Shown here: piece after piece, positions 48,177 through 57,297 of the stretch
How the letters are laid out: every line of letters starts with the position of its first letter
How positions within the stretch are numbered: position 1 is the first letter of the stretch
Origin: UBA11346 sp038060575
Lineage (GTDB): Bacteria; Planctomycetota; UBA11346
Reading direction: 5' to 3'
DNA length: 64,000 bases
NCBI GenBank assembly: GCA_964652775.1
Contig: CAZZAM010000011.1
Span: 36,903-100,902, forward strand
Made by a program: the position numbers and the translations under genes
Notes under the pieces: model-generated
What the model saw: the letters and a program-made list of their open reading frames with translations, nothing else
Database searches by the model: none
Told to the model about the DNA's origin: nothing

Positions 48177-50801
48177 TCAGCTCGCGCTGGCGTACGAAGG
48201 CACGCGGGCGCTGAGCTGCGAGAAGTCGAGATACTTGTAGATGGATTTCTCGAACGGCGACACGCACTTGGCCATCAGCTCGCGATATTCCTGCACGGTT
48301 GGGATCTTACCAAGGATCGATATCACGCCGGCCAGCTCGGCTGAACCGAGATAGCACTGGGCATCGCGGCCCATGCGATTGTCAAAGTTGCGCGTCGAAG
48401 TCGAGAACACGACCGCATTCGGCCGCACGCGCGCCTGATTGCCCATGCACAGTGAACAGCCGGGAATTTCACGACGGGCACCGATCTTGCCAAACAACGC
48501 GTACTGGCCTTCTTGTTGCAATACCGCCTCGTCCATGCGGGTCGGTGGGCTGATCCAGGTCGTGGTATTCAAGTACTCGACATTGGTGTGCTTGTAGACA
48601 TTCGCGAGGGCGCGGAAATGTCCGATGTTGGTCATGCATGAACCAACGAAGACTTCATCGACTTTATTACCAGCACATTCGCTGAGCGTCTTGATCTTGT
48701 CGGGATCGTTCGGCAGCGCGAGCAACGGCTCATCGATCGCCGACATGTCGATCACAAACACCTTGGCGTAGCGCTTGTCGGCCGCATCGGCTGCGGTACC
48801 GACGCGCTTGCCGCGACCGTCGATGATTGGCTTCTCGTTGGTCAGCGACAATCCGCCGTCAGCGCGCAGTAATTCCGGCTTCGCCAGCCACGCCTGCATC
48901 GCGTCAATACGCTTCTGGATCGTGGTGCGGTGGCCGTAGCCGTCAGCGATCATCGCCTTCAGTAATTCGATGTTCGATTTCAGGTAATCGCCAACCGACT
49001 TCTCACTGAGATTAACCGTGCAAGCAGCAGCGCTGCGCTCGGCGCTGGCGTCGGACAACTCGAACGCCTGCTCGGCGGTGAGGTCTTCCAGCCCTTCGAT
49101 TTCGAGAATGCGGCCGGTATAGACGTTCTTCTTGCCCTTCTTTTCCAGCGTCAATTCGCCGGTCAGCAGAGCGACCCACGGAATCGCGTTCACCAGATCG
49201 CGCAGGGTCACACCAGGCTGGAGTTTGCCGGTGAATCGCACCAGCACACTTTCCGGCACATCGAGCGGCATATAGCCAATCGCCGCCGCGAATGCGACCA
49301 GGCCAGAACCGCCTGGGAAGCTGACGCCGATCGGGAAACGCGTGTGACTGTCGCCGCCGGTACCGACCGTGTCGGGCAAGCACATGCGGTTGAGCCAACT
49401 GTGAATAATACCGTCACCGGGGCGCAGGGCGACGCCGTTGCGCTCGACGATGAACTCGGGCAGCCAGCGATGCATCTTCGCATCCTTGGAGGTCGGATAC
49501 GCTGCGGTGTGGCAGAAACTCTGCATCACGAGATCAGCCGAGAAACGCAGGCAGGCGAGCTCTTTCAGCTCGTCAGCGGTCATCGGGCCGGTGGTGTCCT
49601 GCGAACCAACTGTCGTCGCTTTGACTTCAACCGACATGCCCGGACGCACGCCCTTCACACCGCACGCGCGGCCCAGCATCTTCTGCGCCAACGTGTAGCC
49701 CTTGCCGTCGTCATTGGGCAAACTCGGTTTGGTGAAATTACTGGGGTAGGTTTTCTTGAGGTGATCGCACGCGCGCCAGGTCAGCGCACGGCCGATGATC
49801 AGATTGGTGCGTCCACCAGCGCGGTATTCGTCGAACACGGTCGGCGACTTCACCTTGCCGGTCGCAACGACGTTGCCGTTCTTGAGCACCTCGCCGGTGC
49901 GCGTCTTGATCGTGATCTCGTCGCCGGTCGCGAGGCCCGCGACATCGACGGTGTAGGCCATGCCGCCAGCATCGCGAAACGTATCGAGGAAGATCGGCGC
50001 GATGATGCTGGCGAGAATGAACGCAGCCGTGCGCTTGTTCGGAACTGCGGGAATATCGCGTCCGGAATACCACATGACCGAGTTGGTCGCCGATTTGCGC
50101 GATGAGCCGGTGCCGTACACGTCGCCGATGAGGATCGGCCGCTTGCCCGCCTTGCGCAGATCGAGCAGCGTCTTCACGCAGCCGGCATCCTTGGTGCGAT
50201 ACATGTCGAGTGCGTGCGCTGGAATATCCGGACGCGTCACCGCACTTTGCGCGGGCGACAGGTCATCGGTGTTGGTCTCGCCAGCAATCTTGTACACGAC
50301 GCCGCTGACTTCGGCTTCGATTTCGGGACGAGAGGTGAACCATTCTGCCGCCGCCCAACGCTCGATCAGCTTGCTCGCGATCGCGTTGCCACCAGCAGCC
50401 AACTTCGCCACGACATCAAAGTTGTCGAAAATGAGCATCGTGCGCGCGAGTTGGTCGGCAGCGAGTTGCGCGTTTGGTCCTTCAAGTTCGCGGGTCAGGT
50501 ACGGGACGTTGTAGCCACCGATCATGGTACCAAGGAGGACGATCGCTTCGGTCGCCGAGATCGCTGGACTACGCTTCTCGCCGTGGGCGATCGCGCCAAG
50601 CCACTCGGCCTTGACCTTGGCCGCCGGATCGACCCCGGGCGAAACGCGGTCGGTGATCAGCTGTTTGAGGAAGGCCTGCTCTCCGGCCGGCGGCGCTTCG
50701 AGCAGCGCGCACACGGCGGCAGCCTGCTTGGCGTCCAGCGGCAACGGCGGAATCCCCTGTTTTTCACGTTCAGCGGCGGCGGTGCGGTAGTCAGCGAGCA
50801 T
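48177..50801 (-). CDS. acnB: bifunctional aconitate hydratase 2 / 2-methylisocitrate dehydratase
   Basis: TCA-cycle aconitase of the B type (citrate to isocitrate), cytoplasmic, with a [4Fe-4S] cluster. From MLADYRTAAAEREKQG the product is 874 residues, normal for AcnB; the frame starts earlier (50933), but AcnB proteins begin at this place. IPPLPLDAKQAAAV, the HEAT-like N-terminal domain, the swivel region, VFVGSCMTNIGHFRA and PGCSLCMGNQARV with the cluster cysteines are all present. Divergent from the glycosyltransferase gene; 144 bp lie between the starts. No obvious 5' regulatory element seen. Confidence 0.95.
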   Translation of the reverse strand: MLADYRTAAAEREKQGIPPLPLDAKQAAAVCALLEAPPAGEQAFLKQLITDRVSPGVDPAAKVKAEWLGAIAHGEKRSPAISATEAIVLLGTMIGGYNVPYLTRELEGPNAQLAADQLARTMLIFDNFDVVAKLAAGGNAIASKLIERWAAAEWFTSRPEIEAEVSGVVYKIAGETNTDDLSPAQSAVTRPDIPAHALDMYRTKDAGCVKTLLDLRKAGKRPILIGDVYGTGSSRKSATNSVMWYSGRDIPAVPNKRTAAFILASIIAPIFLDTFRDAGGMAYTVDVAGLATGDEITIKTRTGEVLKNGNVVATGKVKSPTVFDEYRAGGRTNLIIGRALTWRACDHLKKTYPSNFTKPSLPNDDGKGYTLAQKMLGRACGVKGVRPGMSVEVKATTVGSQDTTGPMTADELKELACLRFSADLVMQSFCHTAAYPTSKDAKMHRWLPEFIVERNGVALRPGDGIIHSWLNRMCLPDTVGTGGDSHTRFPIGVSFPGGSGLVAFAAAIGYMPLDVPESVLVRFTGKLQPGVTLRDLVNAIPWVALLTGELTLEKKGKKNVYTGRILEIEGLEDLTAEQAFELSDASAERSAAACTVNLSEKSVGDYLKSNIELLKAMIADGYGHRTTIQKRIDAMQAWLAKPELLRADGGLSLTNEKPIIDGRGKRVGTAADAADKRYAKVFVIDMSAIDEPLLALPNDPDKIKTLSECAGNKVDEVFVGSCMTNIGHFRALANVYKHTNVEYLNTTTWISPPTRMDEAVLQQEGQYALFGKIGARREIPGCSLCMGNQARVRPNAVVFSTSTRNFDNRMGRDAQCYLGSAELAGVISILGKIPTVQEYRELMAKCVSPFEKSIYKYLDFSQLSARVPSYASAS

Positions 50802-50945
50802 GGCGTCAAGTCCTCTGGTGTCTGAGCGAGCTGGCAGGGTAGCAAACCCACCGGACGCACAAGAACGCCCGAGCGACTGATCCGCACCCGGCTCGGGCAG
50901 ATGCTGCGGCTGGATGGATGCCGACGCATCCATAAGACCCTCAGT

Positions 50946-51626
50946 GTGTCCGCTTGGCCCGCATTAGTAGCCGCCGTCGTTCCGGTCTACAACCACGCCA
51001 CCCGGGTTGGCGCTGTTGTGAGGTCCCTGCGAGATCACGGCGCACTCGTCATCGCCATCGATGACGGATCTACTGATAACAGCGGCACGGTCGCCGCGAC
51101 CGCCGGTGCCGAGGTCATCCGGATCGACCGCAATCGCGGCAAGGCGAACGCCCTCGTGGTTGGACTGGACGCTGCCGCCAAGCGCGGCTATCGCTCAGTG
51201 GTCACCATCGACGCCGATGGTCAGCACGCCGCCAGCGACGCCCTGCGCCTGGCGATCACCAGCGCGGCCGAGCCCACCGCCTTGTACATCGGGGTTCGCG
51301 ACATGCGTGATGCGCCCTGGCCGAGTCGCAGCGGACGTTGGTGTTCGAACACCGCCGTGCGTTGGTGCTGCGGACAAGCCACCGGCGACAGTCAGAGTGG
51401 ACTTCGCGCCTACCCCCTGCCAGCAACCCTCACTCTCGGCGCCCACTCGGTCCGCTTCGCGTGGGAAGTAGAGATCGTCGTGCGCGCCTTCCGCGCCGGC
51501 ATCCGCGTCGTCGATATGCCGGTGTCGGTGTTGTATCCGAGCAATCGCATCAGCCATTTTGGAACCGTACGCGATACAGCGCGTCTGTGTGGGGTGATGG
51601 CGCGGTTGGTGATCTCGCGGCAGTAA
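50946..51626 (+). CDS. family 2 glycosyltransferase
   Basis: From the GTG at 50946 the product is 226 residues, a short GT-A enzyme of the dolichol-phosphate-mannose-synthase type. VVPVYNHATRV opens the fold, AIDDGSTDNSG (37-47) binds UDP/GDP, TIDADGQH (87-94) holds the DxD-like motif and QSGLRAYP a conserved loop. No membrane segment follows, so it works at the membrane surface or in the cytosol. The last 19 codons recur as a separate fragment at 54850-54909. Confidence 0.85.
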   Translation: MSAWPALVAAVVPVYNHATRVGAVVRSLRDHGALVIAIDDGSTDNSGTVAATAGAEVIRIDRNRGKANALVVGLDAAAKRGYRSVVTIDADGQHAASDALRLAITSAAEPTALYIGVRDMRDAPWPSRSGRWCSNTAVRWCCGQATGDSQSGLRAYPLPATLTLGAHSVRFAWEVEIVVRAFRAGIRVVDMPVSVLYPSNRISHFGTVRDTARLCGVMARLVISRQ

Positions 51627-51698
51627 ATGACCTTCTAGGGATGGCCTACGTTCATCACGCCGTGCTGGTTGCACCACGGGCTAGTCATCGCCATGCAA

Positions 51699-52535
51699 TT
51701 ATGTTGAGGTTCCTCGTTCACGCCTACGCCAGGCCCCCGGCGGAAAACCGAAGCGCTTGGTAAAAACACGGGTGAAATTGCGCGGATCAGGCAGGCCTAC
51801 TTGCGCCGCCACGGCACTGATCGGCAGATCGCTGCGGCGCAGCAGCTCGGTGGCATGGAACAATCGTTCGTCGGCAAGTAAGGCGCGAAAAGAGCGGCCG
51901 AATATGTCGCGGACAAGATGACGCGTGCGCGAGGCTGACAAGCCGAGTCGGCGCGCGAGCAGTGCCAGCGATAGATGCTGGCCGATCTGTTCGCGCAGGA
52001 TCTGTCGTATTTCAGCCTCACGCCCGCCAACCCGCGCGCCAAGCGGCGTAGCGCGGTCGAGATGTTCCATCCAACCTTGCGCGAAGACAGCAAGCAGCGC
52101 GCCGAGCCGCCGGGCATACTCCGGATCAAGTTCGCCCAATGTGCGCCAAGCGGTAGCGAAGTCAGCGGGCAGGCGTGGAGGCACGCCACCACGCCACGAG
52201 CCGGCGTAGAGATTACCAATGAACACGCCATGCCAGTGCAGTGGAACCGCGACCTCGCTTATCCCCTTCCAACAGGTGTGGACGAACGGCGCGCTCGCAG
52301 CTGCACCGCGCTCGTGCATGGCGTGGCGGCAGTGCGCGACGCACCGCGGGGAGAAACCTATGCGGCACACGGCGTTGCGCTGGTGCGACTGACGCTGGCC
52401 GAGCAGCGGACGAGTCCCGCCTGGGTAACGCAGCGCGTCGCGATGATCGATCAGCACGAGGCTGATGCCCAGCACGCGCTCGGCGTCGGTTAGCAACGCC
52501 TCAGCTTCGCGCGTGGCCTTGAGCAGAGTGGGCAT
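51699..52535 (-). CDS. AraC-family regulator with PocR-like sensor
   Basis: A 278-residue transcription factor. The N-terminal part (CVAHCRHAMHERGAAA, FVHTCWKGISEVAVPLHWHG) resembles the PocR ligand-binding domain, with the Cys pair typical of that group. The C-terminal 100 residues form an AraC double helix-turn-helix (LSLALLARRLGLSASRTRHL, PISAVAAQVGLPDPRNFTRV). ATGs at 52544 and 52568 are also possible starts. Divergent from the large alpha-toroid gene, its likely target. Confidence 0.85.
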   Translation of the reverse strand: MPTLLKATREAEALLTDAERVLGISLVLIDHRDALRYPGGTRPLLGQRQSHQRNAVCRIGFSPRCVAHCRHAMHERGAAASAPFVHTCWKGISEVAVPLHWHGVFIGNLYAGSWRGGVPPRLPADFATAWRTLGELDPEYARRLGALLAVFAQGWMEHLDRATPLGARVGGREAEIRQILREQIGQHLSLALLARRLGLSASRTRHLVRDIFGRSFRALLADERLFHATELLRRSDLPISAVAAQVGLPDPRNFTRVFTKRFGFPPGAWRRRERGTST

Positions 52536-52607
52536 GGCCGACAGCATAGCCGTTGCCGCCCTATGCACAGCCGCTGCCGCCCTTGCGCTGAACCTGGACC
52601 GCCGGCT

Positions 52608-54836
52608 ATGCTAGAGCGCATGAGCCCCAGCATTCTCCTCGCTCTCGACCTCTTGCTGGCATGGCTGCAACACGCCGAGGCCGACCGCTGGCGACCCGGA
52701 CCCGGCATGTCGTGCTACGGCACGGGCTTCGGTCATTGGGGCGTTCATACTACACTTAAACACGTTGCCGCCGCCGCGACCTGCGCGGAGCTGCACCCCG
52801 GCCTAAGCGCCACCGAACGCGCGCACTGGCGCTTGGTGGCGGTCGAGGGCTTCCGCTACGTTCTCGCCACGCATCACGTCGGTGATCGCACGCTCGCTGA
52901 CGGCAGTCGCTGGAGTTGCACCTGGATCACCGCCCTGGGTATCGAACGCATGGCCTTCGCCCTGCCGTGGATCGTGCCGCAACTATCCGCCGAAGATCAA
53001 ACACGCTGGCGACGCGTGGTTGAGACCGAGGCCGACTGGCTCGCCGATCACCACGTGCGCGGCAGGAGCACCGGCGTGGTCGGTAGTCGCTGGAGCCACG
53101 AGGGCGCGAACAACGCCGAGTCGAACATCTGGAACGGAGCGTTCCTGTGGCGCGCCGCCTGTCTCTTCCCCGACCATTCGCGCGCAACGCACTGGAAAAA
53201 ACAGTCCGTTTCATTCCTTGCAACTGGCGTCAGTTTGCCAGTTGATGCCACCGACCAACGCCTCGTGGACGGCATCCCGCTCGCACGGCTGCACGGCGGT
53301 CCCAATTTTTTCACCAACTACGCCTTCGACCACCACGGTTACCTGAACGTTGGCTACATGTCGATCTGCGCGAGCAATGCCGGCATCCTGCACTTTGATG
53401 CGAAAACACAGGGCTGGCCCACACCCGAGGCGCTGCATCTACACCAGGATGGCCTCGCCGCGGTACTCAAACGACTACGCTTCGGCGACGGGCGCATGGC
53501 GCGCATCGGAGGCGATAGCCGCGTGCGCTACGCCTACTGTCAGGAGTTCGATCTCATCTCGTTGCTCTATGCCGCTGACCGGAACTGGGACGCACACGCA
53601 CTGGAGCAAGCCGATCGTCTCGTCGCGCTGATGGCATCCGAGGCACAGGACAACGGCGATGGCAGCTTCTACGGCAAGCGACTGGCGAATTTACGCCAGG
53701 AAAGTCCCTATTTCGTCACCCGGCTTGAATCAGATCGCGCTCTGGCCCTGGCCGCTTTCGTGCGCTGGCGGCCTCTGGTCACAGATCCTACTCCGACCAA
53801 GTCCTTCACCGAGGCCGCGAGCGGTACGTGGTGCGACTCCGAGCACGGCGCGGCACTGGTACGATCACCTCGTCGCTTCGCATCAGTGGCGTGGCGCAGC
53901 CGCACTTTGGCTACCGTCCTGTGCCTGCCCCCGGACGCCGGCGACATGGCGGAGTGGCTGGAGAACGGCACCGGCAGCGTGCGCTTTGTCGGCGAGGACG
54001 AGTCGGCAACCATGATCAGCGCGCGCAACAACGACACGGTCGGCCGACACGTGCTGGAACAATCTACTAAAACTTTCCCCGGCGGATTCCTTGGCACGGC
54101 CCACATCCGCGAAGGCGAATCGATGCAGATGAGCGAGGGTTTCCTGGCTCCGGCCCTGGCCGAGAGTCGTCTCGTCGCAGTCGCTCTGCCCGATGACGCA
54201 ACCGTGGTGGTGCTCCGCCGCACGCGCGCCCATGCGCAGCGTCGTGCTTGGCTGCGTTTCTCAGGCGGATTGCGCCTGCAGATTCCCAACGACATATTCA
54301 ACGGCCGCGTGCGCAACGTTGCCAGCGCGCGTGGCGATCTGCGCCTCGACGCGCCACCCACCGCCGACGCTATCCTCGACCTCGGCGGAACCTGGGCCTG
54401 CGTTGATGGCAAGATCGGCACCGTCGGTTTGTACGGAGCTACCGGCATGCTTCTGCACCGTTCGGCCGAGCCGCGCGGCGGAACCTATCGCAGTCTGCGT
54501 AGCGAGGATTTTTGGTGGGGTCGCGACGAACGCACCCGCCCTGCCGAGCCCGGTTCGACCATTCTCGATGCCGGCTGGCTCATCCTCTGTGCCGACGCCA
54601 ACACCACTGCCACTGCCGCCGCCGATCACGCAGCCTTGGTCGTTGACACCATCGGCGACGTGCGCCGTCTGCGCGTGCACGGCCGCGACGGCAAGACCTA
54701 TCACCTGATCGCCAACCTCGGCGATGCGCCGCAAGCGGTCGAGCTGCCCACCGGGCGCGACCTGGTAGCCAACACGACGGTCGCTAGGGCAACCACGCTC
54801 GCGGCCGGAGCGGCGTTGCTCATAGAAACTCCTTGA
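52608..54836 (+). CDS. large alpha/alpha-toroid protein, possible polysaccharide lyase or hydrolase
   Basis: About 742 residues. The N-terminal half is helical, with the Trp/His-rich repeats expected of an alpha/alpha toroid (SCYGTGFGHWGVHTTLKHV, SRWSHEGANNAESNIWNG, NYAFDHHGYLNVGYM); the C-terminal half is a beta-sandwich. This layout is that of heparinase II/III-like or related polysaccharide lyases. No signal peptide, so it would act in the cytosol. The specific family is not recognised. The start at 52608 or 52620 cannot be decided. It is controlled, I infer, by the divergent AraC protein. Confidence 0.7.
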   Translation: MLERMSPSILLALDLLLAWLQHAEADRWRPGPGMSCYGTGFGHWGVHTTLKHVAAAATCAELHPGLSATERAHWRLVAVEGFRYVLATHHVGDRTLADGSRWSCTWITALGIERMAFALPWIVPQLSAEDQTRWRRVVETEADWLADHHVRGRSTGVVGSRWSHEGANNAESNIWNGAFLWRAACLFPDHSRATHWKKQSVSFLATGVSLPVDATDQRLVDGIPLARLHGGPNFFTNYAFDHHGYLNVGYMSICASNAGILHFDAKTQGWPTPEALHLHQDGLAAVLKRLRFGDGRMARIGGDSRVRYAYCQEFDLISLLYAADRNWDAHALEQADRLVALMASEAQDNGDGSFYGKRLANLRQESPYFVTRLESDRALALAAFVRWRPLVTDPTPTKSFTEAASGTWCDSEHGAALVRSPRRFASVAWRSRTLATVLCLPPDAGDMAEWLENGTGSVRFVGEDESATMISARNNDTVGRHVLEQSTKTFPGGFLGTAHIREGESMQMSEGFLAPALAESRLVAVALPDDATVVVLRRTRAHAQRRAWLRFSGGLRLQIPNDIFNGRVRNVASARGDLRLDAPPTADAILDLGGTWACVDGKIGTVGLYGATGMLLHRSAEPRGGTYRSLRSEDFWWGRDERTRPAEPGSTILDAGWLILCADANTTATAAADHAALVVDTIGDVRRLRVHGRDGKTYHLIANLGDAPQAVELPTGRDLVANTTVARATTLAAGAALLIETP

Positions 54837-54849
54837 ACGGCTGAGAGCA

Positions 54850-54909
54850 GTGCGCGACACGGTGCGGCTGTGTGGAGTAATGGCACGGTTGGTGGTGTCG
54901 CGGCGGTGA
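54850..54909 (+). pseudogene. orphan 3' end of a glycosyltransferase gene
   Basis: These 19 codons plus stop read VRDTVRLCGVMARLVVSRR, against VRDTARLCGVMARLVISRQ at the end of the gene at 50946-51626. By eye about 46 of 57 nt match, mostly with third-position differences, so the piece evolved as coding sequence before it was cut off. Nothing upstream continues the homology: the alpha-toroid gene ends 14 nt before it. Confidence 0.75.
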
Positions 54910-54945
54910 GTCGCAGTTTCTCGATTATTAGTCCACGCATCGCAA

Positions 54946-54982
54946 AAATTCGAAATCTGCGCAATCTGCGAAATCTGTGGAT
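54946..54982. repeat. 9-bp-period array (AATCTGCG units), family K
   Basis: AATCTGCGC, AATCTGCGA and AATCTGTGG follow each other directly. Only one arm is visible; the unit length matches the arms of the inverted cassettes. Confidence 0.5.
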
Positions 54983-55012
54983 ACATACTGCTTTGATCGG
55001 AAATTTTGCGGA

Positions 55013-55759
55013 TCAGCCCCGAAATTCCTCCACCGCTTCCCCATGCTTTCCCACCGCCGGTTGCGACGGCGGGCCAGTTGGCGCTTCACCGCAATACGCG
55101 CGCACCCAGCTATCATACGTCGCACATTGCGTCTCGGCTGAGAGATCCCCAGGAACGTCGTCGGCGACCGCTGCGCCACGCAAGGCTTGCAAGGTCATCG
55201 CGACGGACACCGAGAGATTGAGCGATTGCGAAAATCCTGACATCGGCAGCAAGAAGGCACCGTCGGCAAGTTCGCGTGCGCGGGCGCTGATGCCGTGCCC
55301 TTCGTTGCCGAAAATGACGGCGATCGGTGACTCGGCGATACGCGGCAGCAACTGTGCTGGGCCGACGGCTGCGTCGGTCGTCAGGTCGGTAACCCAGAAA
55401 CGATAGCCGAGTGGCTTGAGTAGATTCGCTGCTGCGTCGATGTCGGGCAGCACGTGGAGATCGAGATAACGATGAACGCCTTGGCTGACCTGCGGATTCA
55501 CACGGAAGCCGTTGTTCGCCGTCGTCACCACGCAGCGGTGAATGCCCATGGTATCGCAGGTGCGCAGAATCGCAGTCGCGTTGTGTGGATCGTAGCAGTC
55601 TTCGATCACCACGACGAGACGCGTGGTGCGCCGCGCGAGAACCTGACGATATTTGTACGCTCGCTCGGGCGTGATCCGGGCATCCAATGAGTGAATCGGC
55701 ACCGGGCTGGGCAACTCGCGTACAAAGCGACCGGCGTTGCCGCCTTCAACGCTTCTCAT
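55013..55759 (-). CDS. TrmH/SpoU-family RNA 2'-O-methyltransferase
   Basis: A 248-residue SPOUT methyltransferase. Motif 1 DPHNATAILRTCD, motif 2 IAVIFGNEGHGIS and motif 3 LPMSGFSQSLNLSVSVAM form the knotted SAM site. Closest in layout to TrmH, which methylates G18 of tRNA, but rRNA targets are possible. The start at 55759 is the ATG that overlaps the FHA gene's stop by 14 nt; the frame before it lies in that gene. Both genes are therefore coupled. Confidence 0.88.
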   Translation of the reverse strand: MRSVEGGNAGRFVRELPSPVPIHSLDARITPERAYKYRQVLARRTTRLVVVIEDCYDPHNATAILRTCDTMGIHRCVVTTANNGFRVNPQVSQGVHRYLDLHVLPDIDAAANLLKPLGYRFWVTDLTTDAAVGPAQLLPRIAESPIAVIFGNEGHGISARARELADGAFLLPMSGFSQSLNLSVSVAMTLQALRGAAVADDVPGDLSAETQCATYDSWVRAYCGEAPTGPPSQPAVGKHGEAVEEFRG

Positions 55760-57215
55760 AACGATCGGTCCCAAGCTCGGCGCCGGGGACGTCCGGTCGC
55801 TTGTACAAACTGCCATCGAGGTGGCAGGCGAGCAGGATTTGGGTGACATTCGCATCAAGGCTACTGTCGTTGGTTAGCGCTTCGATCACCGCAGCTGCGT
55901 CGGCACCAGCATCGGCAGCAATGCGGCCCGAGAACGCGGTCGCGGCGCACAAAATGCGCGTTTCCGTATCCAGGTCATCGCCGGACTGATGCAACGGTCC
56001 CTTGCCATCAAGCCGCTCGTAGGCGCCACGAACGAGGGGCACCAGCGATTCCAACTCATCAATCGAATCAAGAATACGCATCGCAGAATCAGAGTCGCCG
56101 GTCAGGCGGGCGAAATGATGCAATAGGCCCGACATATACAGGCGTTCGCAACTGTCGGTGGGCAGCCGCATTGCGGTTGCAACTGCGACCGCTGCGCGCG
56201 CGCAGCGTTCGCCAGCGCCAACACAGGATGCGCGACCTTCCAAGGCATGCACCATCGCGGATACCGTCTGGACCAGTGCAACGCGGTGACGACGACGTTC
56301 TTCGCGCACCCAGTTCGCCTGACCAAGCTGCAGGGCGATCGCCGACGCCATTTCGAGATCAGCGTGTTCAAACGGCGTCTCGCCTTGCCCGCGACTGAGA
56401 TAAACAACCCCGCGGGTAAAGCCGCCAACGACCAGTGGCACGCAGACCACGGAACGAATCTGCTTGGTCGAGATCGAGTGCGTGCGCGCAAAGCGCTCGT
56501 CTTCGAGTGCGTTTGCGCTGTGGACGGCCTTGTTCTCGGTAAACGTCTTCTTCACAATCGAACGCGAAATAACCGGCTGGATGCCTGGCCCGGCGGTACG
56601 CACGCTGCTCGGGATCAGCTTGCCAGACGCGACATCGCGGCGAAATACTACGGCACATTCGGCCGGCATTTGCTGCACCAACGCATCGAGGACGCGTGCT
56701 TCGAGGTCAGGCACGCGTTCAGCTTCGGCCAAAATGCGTCCGATCTGGTAGAGAATGCGCACGGCGCGGCCACCGTCGCGTTGCTGCTGCTGCTGCGGAA
56801 CTGATTCCTCGGCCGGCTCGGACAGGTCTGCCAACTCATCGATCTTGAACTCCAACGTGTTCGAGAGCATATCGGGATCGTCCTGATAGCGGATCCGATC
56901 ACTGCTGTCGTCGTCGCTCGCAGCAGCACCGGCCTCGAATACCATCTCGGTGGTGCCGATCTTGATGACGTCGCCAGGACGCAACAGCTCTTCGTCCTTC
57001 AACCGTTCCTCGTTGATGTAGGTGCCGTTCTTTGATTCGAGATCCTTCACGAACCACATCCCGCCAACCGGGAAGACCTCACAGTGGAAGCGGCTCGCGC
57101 TGCGGTCGAGGATCTGGAGTCCGGCCTCGGCGTCGCGACCGATCGAAATCGGTTTCTCGACCAGGCCGCGTTCACGGCCGCGATAGGGGCCGTTGGCGAT
57201 GCGGATCTTGCTCAT
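55746..57215 (-). CDS. FHA-GAF protein with degenerate HD-like C-terminus
   Basis: From MSKIRIANG the product is 489 residues. FHA domain (about 5-95) with ISIGRDAEAG, DRSASRFHCEV and ESKNGTYINEERL, which binds phosphothreonine peptides; a linker with a Gln run; a GAF domain (about 150-310); and a C-terminal helical domain with SGLLHHFARLTG, like an HD/HD-GYP domain but lacking the HD pair. It is probably a cytoplasmic signalling protein. Located after the PilT-type gene (82-nt gap). Confidence 0.82.
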   Translation of the reverse strand: MSKIRIANGPYRGRERGLVEKPISIGRDAEAGLQILDRSASRFHCEVFPVGGMWFVKDLESKNGTYINEERLKDEELLRPGDVIKIGTTEMVFEAGAAASDDDSSDRIRYQDDPDMLSNTLEFKIDELADLSEPAEESVPQQQQQRDGGRAVRILYQIGRILAEAERVPDLEARVLDALVQQMPAECAVVFRRDVASGKLIPSSVRTAGPGIQPVISRSIVKKTFTENKAVHSANALEDERFARTHSISTKQIRSVVCVPLVVGGFTRGVVYLSRGQGETPFEHADLEMASAIALQLGQANWVREERRRHRVALVQTVSAMVHALEGRASCVGAGERCARAAVAVATAMRLPTDSCERLYMSGLLHHFARLTGDSDSAMRILDSIDELESLVPLVRGAYERLDGKGPLHQSGDDLDTETRILCAATAFSGRIAADAGADAAAVIEALTNDSSLDANVTQILLACHLDGSLYKRPDVPGAELGTDRYEKR

Positions 57216-57297
57216 GAGTTGCTGTACCCTATCGGGCCAAGACACGGTTCCAACCGTGGGGCTGGACGGGCGGATCGCCGGGCAGATCCCACGTGAA

